A stretch of DNA of 64,000 nucleotides. It comes from Pseudomonas sp. 7P_10.2_Bac1. GTDB lineage: Bacteria; Pseudomonadota; Gammaproteobacteria; Pseudomonadales; Pseudomonadaceae. The stretch spans positions 43,315 through 107,314 of the forward strand of contig NZ_JANLNV010000051.1 in the NCBI RefSeq assembly GCF_025465935.1, in the 5' to 3' direction. The notes beneath the pieces are model-generated. The model searched no databases and was not told the origin of the DNA. It was given only the letters and a program-made list of their open reading frames with translations. Positions 8,883-16,520 of the stretch are shown in pieces. The position numbers and the translations under genes are program-made. Each line of letters starts with the position of its first letter. Within the stretch, counting starts at the first letter, position 1.

Positions 8883-9014
8883 TTATGGCGACTCTACCGT
8901 GCCGCCTTCGCAATCGCGCTGATTGGGGTTATCGGTACAGCCTTCCTGATAACTCAAGTATTGGCAGCCCGCACATAGAACAATCAGGCTCAACAGCATG
9001 TATCGCAATGTCAT
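8883..9014 (-). CDS. Small hypothetical lipoprotein (43 residues)
   Basis: A 43-codon frame with an ATG at 9014 and an AGGAG ribosome site 7 nt upstream. The protein has a short positively charged start, a hydrophobic stretch (MLLSLIVLCAGC) and a lipobox ending at Cys17, then a short cysteine-containing tail (QYLSYQEGCTDNPNQRDCEG). It would be processed to a lipid-anchored 27-residue peptide with two further cysteines. It lies 78 nt downstream of metQ on the same strand, so it may share that transcript. The ribosome site and exact lipobox make a real gene likely. Function unknown. Confidence 0.6.
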   Translation of the reverse strand: MTLRYMLLSLIVLCAGCQYLSYQEGCTDNPNQRDCEGGTVESP

Positions 9015-9092
9015 AAGTTCTCCTGGGTCAGCTGGTTAATTCATTTTCATTAGCCTAGCTGACACAAGAGAACTCCGGCGTTTAATACCGAT

Positions 9093-9863
9093 TTAAAAGC
9101 CTGGAACGATCTGGCCTTTGTAACGGGTCAGGATGAACTGGCGCACGGCATCAGAGTGCAAGGCTTTGGCCAGCTTCTGGATGCCTGGGTCGTTGATGTT
9201 GTCCGGGCGAGCCACCAGATACTCGACGTACAGGTCCTTGCCCTTCTCGACAATCAACGCGCTGTTGGTGTCGATGCCGGCTTCCAGCGCGTAGTTGGCA
9301 AACACAAAGGCCAGGTCCACCTGGCTCACGGAACGGGCCAGCATCGCCCCTTCCAGCTCACGGATTTTCAAGTGTTTGGGGTTGGTCACGATGTCGCGAG
9401 TCGTCGACTGCGGGTTGCCAGGCTCTTTGAGCGTGATCAGCTTGGCTTCTTCAAGCAGCACCAAGGCACGGCCTGCATTGACCGGATCATTGGGGATAGC
9501 CACTGAAGCGCCGTCTTTCAACTCGGCAATGTTTTTGATTTTGGTCGAATACGCGCCAAACGGCTCGATATGCACACCCACTACCGGGACCAGATCGGTA
9601 TGGCGTTCCTTGTTGTACTCATCCAGAAATGGCCGGTATTGGTAGTAGTTGGCGTCGATGTTTTTTAGCGCGAGCTGTTGGTTGGGCTGAATAAAGTCGT
9701 TGAACACTTTGATCTGCAGATCAACGCCTTCCTTGGCCAACTCAGGCTTCACAAACTCCAGGATTTCGGCATGCGGCACCGGTGTGGCACCGACCACCAG
9801 TTTTTCATCGGCCTGCGCGCCAAACGCGGCCATCACGGCGACCAGGGCAAGAAGCTTTTTCAT
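9093..9863 (-). CDS. metQ: MetQ-family substrate-binding protein
   Basis: 256 residues. An N-terminal signal peptide (cleavage near AQA/DEK, no lipobox cysteine) is followed by LVVGATPVPHAEILE, FNDFIQPNQQLALKNIDANYYQY and AIPNDPVNAGRALVLLE, hallmarks of the NlpA/MetQ family that delivers D/L-methionine or related sulfur compounds to MetNI importers. Most MetQ proteins are lipoproteins; this one appears to be soluble and periplasmic. It follows the MetI-type permease by 34 nt. In a sulfur-starvation locus the ligand could be methionine sulfoxide or another organosulfur compound rather than methionine. Confidence 0.88.
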   Translation of the reverse strand: MKKLLALVAVMAAFGAQADEKLVVGATPVPHAEILEFVKPELAKEGVDLQIKVFNDFIQPNQQLALKNIDANYYQYRPFLDEYNKERHTDLVPVVGVHIEPFGAYSTKIKNIAELKDGASVAIPNDPVNAGRALVLLEEAKLITLKEPGNPQSTTRDIVTNPKHLKIRELEGAMLARSVSQVDLAFVFANYALEAGIDTNSALIVEKGKDLYVEYLVARPDNINDPGIQKLAKALHSDAVRQFILTRYKGQIVPGF

Positions 9864-9897
9864 TGCACAAACTCCGAACTATTGGGAATGAGCCGTC

Positions 9898-10563
9898 TCA
9901 ACGACGGCTGAAATGGGAAACCAGACGATCGCCGGTCATTTGCAGCCCTTGCACCAGCAACACCAGCAAGGCCACGGTGACCACCATGACGTCGGTCTGA
10001 AAACGCTGATAACCGAAGCGAATCGCCAGATCCCCGAGGCCGCCACCGCCGATCACGCCTGCCATCGCGGTGTAATCGACCAGCACGATGGCGGTCACAG
10101 TGACGGCTGCAATCAGCCCCGGACGTGATTCGGGCAACAAGGTGTGCCAGATGATTTGCCAGGTCGTGGCGCCCATCGACTGGGTAGCCTCCACCAGGCC
10201 ACGGTCGACTTCACGCAACGCGGTTTCCACCAGCCGCGCGAAGAACGGTGTACACCCCACCACCAACGGCGGAATGGCGCCTGCCACCCCCAGCGAAGTG
10301 CCGGTGATCAAGGTGGTGACCGGGATCAACACGATCAGCAAAATGATGAAAGGCAGCGAACGCAAGATATTCACGACCATCGACAGCACCCGATAGATAC
10401 CGGGCTTGGCGTGCAACTGCTGCTTGCCGGTGAGGTACAGCAACACCCCCAGCGGCAAGCCGAGCAACACGGTAAACCCCAGTGCCATGCCGAGCATGCT
10501 CAGGGTGTCGAGGCAGGCCTGGCCGATTTCCGGCCAGTTAATGTTGCTCAGCAGTTCGCCCAT
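9898..10563 (-). CDS. metI: MetI-type ABC transporter permease
   Basis: 221 residues, inner-membrane protein with about five hydrophobic segments. ILRSLPFIILLIVLIP and the EAA loop VEATQSMGATTWQIIWHTLLPESRP are typical of methionine-type permeases. The gene begins 2 nt after the stop of the SfnB-type gene and is followed by metQ. No metN ATPase gene lies beside it, whereas metNIQ are normally contiguous, so it must borrow an ATPase encoded elsewhere. Confidence 0.9.
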   Translation of the reverse strand: MGELLSNINWPEIGQACLDTLSMLGMALGFTVLLGLPLGVLLYLTGKQQLHAKPGIYRVLSMVVNILRSLPFIILLIVLIPVTTLITGTSLGVAGAIPPLVVGCTPFFARLVETALREVDRGLVEATQSMGATTWQIIWHTLLPESRPGLIAAVTVTAIVLVDYTAMAGVIGGGGLGDLAIRFGYQRFQTDVMVVTVALLVLLVQGLQMTGDRLVSHFSRR

Positions 10564-10565
10564 GG

Positions 10566-11789
10566 TTATGACCAGTCATGGCGCGGCGGGTTGACTCCGT
10601 TCAGTAACCAGTTGCCGACCACGTGGTACTTCCAGCGTACCGGGTCATGCAAGGTGTGCACGCGAGCATTACGCCAATGGCGGTCATGGTTGTGGCGCGC
10701 CAGCGAAGAGCGGGTGCCACCCAGTTCAAACAGGCGGGTACTGGCTTCCAGGGCAATTTCTGTGGTCAGCACCTTTGCCTTGGCCACTGCCACCGAGGCA
10801 CGCGCCACGCCGTCCTCATCGGGTGCTGCACGCACGCTGTCGATGACTCGCCCCGCTCGCTCGAGCAAAGCTTCGGAGGCGTCCAGTTGAATGCTCAATT
10901 TACCGATCTGGATGATCGTCAGCGGGTCTTCACTGGCTTTATCCAGCCCTGAGTCGATCCATGGGCGCGCGTGATCGCGTACAAAGCTCAGGGTGTCGCG
11001 CAGTGCCGCGCGGGCAATACCTGCATCAATGGCGGCGGTGGTGATTTGGGCAATCGGCCCGGCCAGGGTCGGGTTTTCATAAGACTGATAGGACTTGAAC
11101 ACGTTGGATGCCGGTACCCGCAGGTTGTCCGCCAGGACGGTGCCGCTGGCAGTGTTGCGCTGGCCGATGCTCGACCAGTCATCCACCACAGTCAGGCCCG
11201 GCGTGCGGCGCGGCACGAACGCCAAATGCGCCTTGTCTTCGGTGTTCAGCGCCAGCACACCCAACCAATGGGCGTACAGCGAACCGGTGCAATAGCCTTT
11301 GCGGCCATTGATCACCACGTCATCGCCTTCAGTGACAAAACGGGTCTGGATGTCTTGTACGGTCTTGCCGCCGGTTTCGGAAATGGCGTTGGCAAAACGG
11401 TTGCCCTTGAGCGCCAGTGCGAAGAACCGGGCCTTCTGCTCATGGGTACCTTGCAGGCGAATGTCTTCGAGCAGGCAGTAATGGTTTTGCGGGATCTGCC
11501 CGAGCGAAGCGTCGGCAGCTGAAATAATAGTGATCACTTCAGCCACCGTGGCAAACGACACCTCAGCACCGCCATATTCCTTGGGCACGGTAATGCCCCA
11601 CAGACCACTGTTGGAGAACACATCCACCACCTCGGCGGGCACTTCACGCAGGCGATCACGCTCAGCATCACCTTCGAGTAAAAATGCAGCGACTTTGTGG
11701 GCAACTTCAATGGCCTCTGCGTCCGTGCGGATAACATGGGCATCAGGGGCAGACAGTGGGTAATGGGCGTCGGCAGGGGTGTTCGACAT
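10566..11789 (-). CDS. SfnB-family sulfur-acquisition oxidoreductase (acyl-CoA dehydrogenase fold)
   Basis: 407 residues, the usual length for the SfnB/DszC branch of acyl-CoA dehydrogenases. Evidence includes the GLWGITVPKEYGG N-terminal motif, NAISETGGKTVQDI, INGRKGYCTGSLYAHWLGV, and the C-terminal RHNHDRHWRNARVHTLHDP block with WKYHVVGNWLLNG typical of SfnB. These flavoenzymes are induced by sulfate starvation and are linked to dimethylsulfone and related sulfur use; the exact reaction is uncertain. It is the first gene of an sfnB-metI-metQ unit and sits 50-60 nt behind a well-matched sigma-54 promoter, in keeping with SfnR control. Confidence 0.85.
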   Translation of the reverse strand: MSNTPADAHYPLSAPDAHVIRTDAEAIEVAHKVAAFLLEGDAERDRLREVPAEVVDVFSNSGLWGITVPKEYGGAEVSFATVAEVITIISAADASLGQIPQNHYCLLEDIRLQGTHEQKARFFALALKGNRFANAISETGGKTVQDIQTRFVTEGDDVVINGRKGYCTGSLYAHWLGVLALNTEDKAHLAFVPRRTPGLTVVDDWSSIGQRNTASGTVLADNLRVPASNVFKSYQSYENPTLAGPIAQITTAAIDAGIARAALRDTLSFVRDHARPWIDSGLDKASEDPLTIIQIGKLSIQLDASEALLERAGRVIDSVRAAPDEDGVARASVAVAKAKVLTTEIALEASTRLFELGGTRSSLARHNHDRHWRNARVHTLHDPVRWKYHVVGNWLLNGVNPPRHDWS

Positions 11790-11848
11790 GGTGTTCTCAC
11801 TCTTTACGCGTGTTTAATCGCCAACAGGTGCGATCGTTATTCACAACA

Positions 11849-11866
11849 GAGCAGAATCCATGCCAC
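11849..11866 (-). promoter_or_regulatory. Sigma-54 (-24/-12) promoter of the sfnB-metIQ unit
   Basis: Minus strand reads TGGCATG, GATT, CTGCT: GG-N10-GC is exact and the sequence differs from the RpoN consensus at few positions. Expected transcription start is about 50 nt upstream of the ATG at 11789. Confidence 0.7.
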
Positions 11867-11927
11867 ATATTTTTTGCTTTAAATACAACAACTTAGGTTT
11901 TATGCGCAGTTTGCATAGTTGGCCTGG

Positions 11928-11962
11928 CAACAGTCTGTATAGCAACTGTTGCAGGGGCAACA
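11928..11962 (-). promoter_or_regulatory. Candidate enhancer-binding-protein site (UAS) for the sfnB unit
   Basis: CAACAGTCTGT at 11928 is followed by the palindrome TGTTGCAGGGGCAACA at 11947-11962, centred about 91 bp upstream of the -24 GG. The element at 6043-6078 has the same two-part layout with the identical CAACAGTCTGT half. Confidence 0.55.
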
Positions 11963-12108
11963 CCTGCAAACCCTGTGGGAACAAAGGCGTGCCAGCGGGG
12001 CCGAGGAATGCCTATTGGTTATCGCCCAATCAGGATCTGTCATTAGTCAGCATCCCGGACAAAAATTAAAGTGAGCGACCAAAAAGCCTGATTTTCAAGG
12101 ACGCTTAC

Positions 12109-13692
12109 ATGACTCAGATTACCGGCCAGAACTTCATTGGCGGCCAGCGCAGCAGTGCAGGCTCTGTTCATTTGCAAAGCCTGGATGCAAGCACTGGTGA
12201 TGCACTGCCGTATCAATTTGTGCAGGCCACCGAGGCCGAGGTTGATGCGGCGGCCAAGGCTGCCAGCGCGGCCTTCCCGACGTTTCGCAGTTTGCCTGCC
12301 GTCCGCCGTGCCGAGTTTCTGGAGGCTATCGCCGAAGAGATCGATGCGCTGGGGGATGAGTTCGTGGCCATCGTCTGCCGCGAAACGGCCCTGCCCGCCG
12401 GTCGTATCCAGGGTGAGCGCGGGCGCACCAGCGGCCAGATGCGTCTGTTTGCCCAGGTTCTGCGACGCGGCGATTTCTATGGCGCGCGCATTGATCAGGC
12501 GTTGCCAGACCGTCAGCCACTGCCCCGCGTGGATCTGCGCCAATACCGCATCGGCGTCGGCCCGGTAGCAGTGTTTGGTGCCAGCAACTTTCCACTGGCC
12601 TTTTCGACGGCCGGGGGCGACACCGCTGCGGCGTTCGCGGCGGGTTGCCCGGTGGTGTTCAAGGCCCATAGCGGGCACATGGCAACCGCAGAACAGGTGG
12701 CGCTGGCCATTGTGCGGGCGGCCGAGCGCACAGGCATGCCAGCGGGCGTGTTCAACATGATCTACGGCGCCGGAGTCGGCGCAACACTGGTCAAGCACCC
12801 GGCAATTCAAGCGGTCGGCTTTACCGGCTCGCTGTCGGGTGGCCGCGCCCTGTGTGACATGGCCGCTGCGCGCCCGCAACCAATCCCGGTGTTTGCCGAG
12901 ATGTCGAGTATCAATCCGGTGGTGCTGCTGCCCGAAGCCTTGAAGCAGCGCGGCGAGCAGATCGCCAAAGACCTGGGAAGCTCAGTGATGCTCGGCGCCG
13001 GTCAGTTCTGCACCAGCCCGGGCCTGGTACTGGGCATTGCCTCGCCGGAATTCAACGCGTTCGTTGATGCTCTGGGGCAGTTTTTCAGCACTCAACCGGC
13101 GCACACGCTACTCAATGCCGGTGGCCTCAAGAGCTACACCAAAGGCTTGAATAATCTGGCCTCGGTCGAGGGTATCCGCCACCTGGCCGGCTCCGCACAA
13201 CAGGGCAATCAGGCACACCCGCAACTGTTCCAGGCAGACGCCAGCCTGTTGATCGGCGGTGCCGAGGTCTTGCAAGAGGAAGTATTTGGGCCGACTACCA
13301 TCGTCGTTGAAGTGGCAGACCGGGCGCAGTTGCTGCAAGCATTGCACAGCCTGCATGGGCAACTGACCGCCACCCTGATCAGTGAACCGGCTGATCTGCA
13401 AGCGTTTGCCGAGGTGGTGCCGGTACTGGAACACAAGGCGGGTCGCCTGCTGATCAACGGTTACCCGACCGGGGTTGAGGTGTGCGACGCCATGGTTCAT
13501 GGCGGGCCTTACCCGGCGACTTCGGATGCCCGCGGGACCTCGGTCGGCAGCTTGGCCATCGACCGTTTCTTGCGCCCGGTATGCTTCCAGAACTATCCGG
13601 ACAGCCTGTTGCCAGATGCATTGAAAAACGCCAACCCGCTGGGCATCCAGCGCCTGCTCAACGGTCAGCCAAGCCGCGAGGCGCTGAACTGA
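12109..13692 (+). CDS. NADP-dependent aldehyde dehydrogenase, alpha-ketoglutaric-semialdehyde dehydrogenase type
   Basis: 527 residues, matching the 520-530 residue group of KGSA dehydrogenases rather than ordinary 480-residue aldehyde dehydrogenases. Visible are QNFIGGQ at the N-terminus, VFGASNFPLAFSTAGGDTA, VVFKAHSGH, VGFTGSLSGGRAL, the catalytic Glu region FAEMSSINPVVLLP and the catalytic Cys segment GQFCTSPGLVLG. Such enzymes oxidise 2,5-dioxopentanoate to 2-oxoglutarate at the end of sugar-acid and hydroxyproline breakdown. No other genes of those routes are adjacent, so the physiological substrate is uncertain. AAGGACGCTTAC precedes the ATG. It ends 3 nt from the convergent gene at 13696. 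Confidence 0.85.
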   Translation: MTQITGQNFIGGQRSSAGSVHLQSLDASTGDALPYQFVQATEAEVDAAAKAASAAFPTFRSLPAVRRAEFLEAIAEEIDALGDEFVAIVCRETALPAGRIQGERGRTSGQMRLFAQVLRRGDFYGARIDQALPDRQPLPRVDLRQYRIGVGPVAVFGASNFPLAFSTAGGDTAAAFAAGCPVVFKAHSGHMATAEQVALAIVRAAERTGMPAGVFNMIYGAGVGATLVKHPAIQAVGFTGSLSGGRALCDMAAARPQPIPVFAEMSSINPVVLLPEALKQRGEQIAKDLGSSVMLGAGQFCTSPGLVLGIASPEFNAFVDALGQFFSTQPAHTLLNAGGLKSYTKGLNNLASVEGIRHLAGSAQQGNQAHPQLFQADASLLIGGAEVLQEEVFGPTTIVVEVADRAQLLQALHSLHGQLTATLISEPADLQAFAEVVPVLEHKAGRLLINGYPTGVEVCDAMVHGGPYPATSDARGTSVGSLAIDRFLRPVCFQNYPDSLLPDALKNANPLGIQRLLNGQPSREALN

Positions 13693-13695
13693 CGA

Positions 13696-14145
13696 TTATT
13701 GGTCAGCCGCGTAAATAACAGTTTGCGCGCTGTCCGGCGCCACGGACTTGAGGGTGAAGTAGGTGTCACCCTCATCCGTAAGGATCTCGTATTGCACCTT
13801 GCCAGGGACCCGATTCGACCCGCTGACGTGCTTGATGATTTTCAACACACGCTGGAATTTCACGTTCTGGGTGCCGTTCTGCGCGGGGCCGGTCAGCACG
13901 TTGACGGTCTGGAACCAGTCCTGATTCTTTTTGTGCGACACCAGGGTGTCGGTCAGCGCTTCGAAGCGCTCAAGACGGGTAAAGCCCCACAAGGTTTGTT
14001 CGGCAGCTGCCTTGCCCGGTGCATTTGAGCCGGTAAATACAAACAGATTAATGGCCGGATTGTCTTCACAAAAAAAATCGTAAGGCACCAGCCCATCGAC
14101 CATTTTCTTGCCCGCGACAAAGCCTTTTTTATGCACCAGAAACAT
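13696..14145 (-). CDS. Hypothetical protein, 149 residues
   Basis: The ATG at 14145 is chosen because GGAGG lies 5 nt upstream; the frame extends to a GTG at 14157 but that start would sit on the ribosome site. The protein has no signal peptide or membrane helix and is rich in lysine and aromatic residues (MFLVHKKGFVAGKKMVDGL, DFFCEDNPAINLFVFTG, ERFEALTDTLVSHKKNQDWF). I do not recognise the family. It is a single gene, convergent with the aldehyde dehydrogenase, with a REP element 120 nt upstream of its start. Confidence 0.65.
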   Translation of the reverse strand: MFLVHKKGFVAGKKMVDGLVPYDFFCEDNPAINLFVFTGSNAPGKAAAEQTLWGFTRLERFEALTDTLVSHKKNQDWFQTVNVLTGPAQNGTQNVKFQRVLKIIKHVSGSNRVPGKVQYEILTDEGDTYFTLKSVAPDSAQTVIYAADQ

Positions 14146-14263
14146 GTCCACCTCCACTCAATGGCCTTACCAAAACATCAGACAGTGCTGAGCTGAAAGT
14201 CTACTGGTGCAAGGCGTACAGAGCCGTCAAGGCTATGTAATATCGTGTAAAGATCATAAAACC

Positions 14264-14332
14264 CGTAGGAGCGAGCTGGCCTCGCGATCTTTTGATCTTT
14301 TAATAAATCGCGAGGCCAGCCCGCCCCTACAG
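14264..14332. repeat. REP/BIME palindromic repeat overlapping the sensor-kinase stop codon
   Basis: GTAGGAGCGAGCTGGCCTCG and its inverse CGAGGCCAGCCCGCCCCTAC flank an AT-rich loop. The right arm contains the TAG stop (14327-14329) of the histidine kinase gene, so the repeat provides the last codon and stop region of a coding sequence. Confidence 0.8.
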
Positions 14333-15604
14333 AGGGTCTTGGGGCAGGCAGATTTCGACGGTCAGGCCGCCGGATGGCTGGTTGTAGGCGACGATGGTGC
14401 CGCCGTGCATTTCCACCGACCGTGAAGCAATCGCCAGACCCAGGCCAAAACCGCCACTGGGTTCACTGGCTCCGCGCTCGAAGGGCTGGAAAATGCTCTT
14501 GAGGCGTTGTTCTTCAACGCCTGGGCCCTGATCGGTGATCTGTACCTGCAGGCTGTTGCCCGCCAGATTGATCTGAGCGTTTACCCGCACCTGAGTGCCG
14601 GGCCGCGTATGGCGAACAGCGTTGCGAATCACGTTTTCGAAGCAGCGATACAACAACTCGCCACTCACCCGGCTGACAAACGGCGGACACGCCTGCAACG
14701 TGACCTCGCACTGTTTGACCCCGGCTTCAAATTGCGCATCTTCAACGATCAACCTTAACAATTCGATGATGTCGACCAGTTCACGCTCGATACTGTCGGG
14801 CCGCCCCTGGACACGGGCCAGGGTCAGCAGCGCTTCAATGAGGGTGTCCATGCGCACCGACTCGCGCTCGATACGCTCCACCATCTCGCGGCGCCCCGGG
14901 TCCTGATGCAACAGCCCGATGGCCACTTGCATGCGGGTCAACGGTGAGCGCAACTCGTGGGAGATGTCATGCAGCAGGCTCTGTTGAGCCTCGACCAGCA
15001 GCCGCAACTGGTTGGCCATGCGGTCACAGTCTTCGGCCAGGTCGACGATTTCATCACGCCGCCCGCCCATCATCGGTTTGACTCGCGTGCCGAAGCGTCC
15101 CTGAGCCACGTCACTCATGGCGCGACGCAGGAAGGTCAGCGGCCAGGTCAGGTAAAAGGCCATGTAACCGCTGAACAGCGCACTCATCACCGTGCCGATG
15201 ATCAACGGCATCAAGCCCGGTCCTTCCCCCAGGCCAGGCCCTCCTTCTCCGTGCTCCCCCGGCGCGCGGGTAGATCTGAGAAATAATTCGATGCCTTCAC
15301 GGCTGAGCACCGCCCGCTCGAACACCGGATGCAACACGGGCGATCCGGCCAGCAACTCTCCGCTGCTGTCATAGATGCCAATGGCCTGGTCATCGGGGTG
15401 CCGCCAGACGGTGAGCAGTTGCATGCCAGACTCGACACCAAAGGACTCTAGCAGGTGAATTTCGCTGGTCAGAATGGTGTCGAGGTGCGGATCTCCCGGC
15501 TTGGATTTGCTGAGTATCACAAACCCCATGCCGACAAAAAACGTCAAGGTGGTGGCCAGCCAGAACGCCAGGAACAGCTTCCAGAACAGTCGACTTGCTT
15601 TCAT
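14327..15604 (-). CDS. Two-component sensor histidine kinase, CpxA-like
   Basis: 425 residues. A membrane helix (about 7-31), a periplasmic domain with a Gly/Pro-rich stretch before the second helix (about 131-153), a HAMP region (about 154-205), the dimerisation/phosphorylation box with His216 in LHDISHELRSPLTR, the N box (RCFENVIRNAVRHT), G1 (DQGPGVEE) and G2 (GFGLGLAIA). The architecture and kinase core resemble CpxA/CpxS of gamma-proteobacteria, which sense envelope stress. Its start codon overlaps the response-regulator stop by one base (TAATG), so the pair is co-translated. It phosphorylates the upstream regulator. A CpxP-like periplasmic partner is not present. Confidence 0.85.
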   Translation of the reverse strand: MKASRLFWKLFLAFWLATTLTFFVGMGFVILSKSKPGDPHLDTILTSEIHLLESFGVESGMQLLTVWRHPDDQAIGIYDSSGELLAGSPVLHPVFERAVLSREGIELFLRSTRAPGEHGEGGPGLGEGPGLMPLIIGTVMSALFSGYMAFYLTWPLTFLRRAMSDVAQGRFGTRVKPMMGGRRDEIVDLAEDCDRMANQLRLLVEAQQSLLHDISHELRSPLTRMQVAIGLLHQDPGRREMVERIERESVRMDTLIEALLTLARVQGRPDSIERELVDIIELLRLIVEDAQFEAGVKQCEVTLQACPPFVSRVSGELLYRCFENVIRNAVRHTRPGTQVRVNAQINLAGNSLQVQITDQGPGVEEQRLKSIFQPFERGASEPSGGFGLGLAIASRSVEMHGGTIVAYNQPSGGLTVEICLPQDPL

Positions 15605-16290
15605 TATTCAGCGATCAACAAATAACCCAGGCCACGTACGCTCTGGATCCAGGCTTTGGCATCAGGGCGCGGGCCGAGTTTTTGGCGGATGCTGCTGATG
15701 TGCACATCGATGCGTCGATCGTAACGGGTCAGCGGGCAACCCAGGGCGTTGAGCGACAGGTCTTGCTTGCTCACCACTTGCCCGGCGCATCGAGCCAGCT
15801 CTTCGAGCAGGCTGAATTCAGTGCTCGTCAGGCCCAGTTCCTGCCCCTGCCAAAGCGCCTGGCGTTTACCGGGCCAGAGCACCAACTGACCGGTTTTGAT
15901 CACCTCGCTGGCGGGCTGGTCCGTGGCAGGATTGACTCGGCGCATGATCGCCCGCAAGCGCGCTACCAGTTCACCCGGCGAGCTGGGCTTGGGCACGTAG
16001 TCATCCGCGCCCAGCTCAAGGCCGGTGATGCGGTCAATGTTGTCACCACGGGCGGTCAGCAGCACGACCGGGACCTGGCTGCGCGCACGAATGCGCCGCA
16101 GGACTTCGATCCCAGACAAACGGGGCAGCATGACGTCCAGCACCACAATGCTGTAGCGCCCGGACAGCGCCTGAACTTCGCCCTCTTCACCGCTGTGTAC
16201 GGCAGTTGCAGCAAAACCTTCTCGTTCCAGATATTCACTGAGTAATGCAGTCAGCTCCTGGTCATCATCGACGAGCAATACACGGATCAT
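15604..16290 (-). CDS. OmpR/CpxR-family response regulator
   Basis: 228 residues from the ATG at 16290 (MIRVLLVDDD); an upstream start at 16347 would add residues unrelated to receiver domains. The receiver domain has acidic residues D8-D10, phospho-acceptor D52 in VVLDVMLPRLSG and the switch Lys101 in DDYVPKPSSPGEL, followed by a winged-helix DNA-binding domain ending in WIQSVRGLGYLL. It pairs with the kinase gene that overlaps its stop. It is divergent from the BamA-like gene, with a CpxR-like direct repeat between them (16363), so envelope assembly may be its target. Confidence 0.88.
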   Translation of the reverse strand: MIRVLLVDDDQELTALLSEYLEREGFAATAVHSGEEGEVQALSGRYSIVVLDVMLPRLSGIEVLRRIRARSQVPVVLLTARGDNIDRITGLELGADDYVPKPSSPGELVARLRAIMRRVNPATDQPASEVIKTGQLVLWPGKRQALWQGQELGLTSTEFSLLEELARCAGQVVSKQDLSLNALGCPLTRYDRRIDVHISSIRQKLGPRPDAKAWIQSVRGLGYLLIAE

Positions 16291-16362
16291 GGCGAACTCT
16301 TGCAAAAGGGGTCCAGGCATTATCGTAGCTGAACTGTCCAGCGTCATCGCGTAACGCCAACC

Positions 16363-16377
16363 TTTACCTAACTTGAC
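16363..16377. promoter_or_regulatory. CpxR-like direct repeat in the divergent regulator/bamA-like promoter region
   Basis: TTTAC-CTAAC-TTGAC matches the inverted form of the CpxR box (GTAAA-N5-GTAAA) at 8 of 10 positions. It lies between the response-regulator start (16290) and the BamA-like start (16521), the natural place for control of both genes. Confidence 0.35.
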
Positions 16378-16520
16378 ATTGGGTTAACCGCACCAAACGC
16401 CCCGAGCTTTTATGCTGGCGCTCCACCCGCTTGCGTGCCTCGCGGAGCATGGCGTCTTGTCGAGTCATCTGCGCGCCCGCTAACGCTGCTTGTCGATGTG
16501 TTCTGGAAATAAAGATCTTG

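Noticed and set aside
8706..8978. 90-codon plus-strand frame over the sigma-54 promoter and REP
   Set aside because: It covers regulatory and repeat sequence and the small lipoprotein gene on the other strand; no ribosome site.
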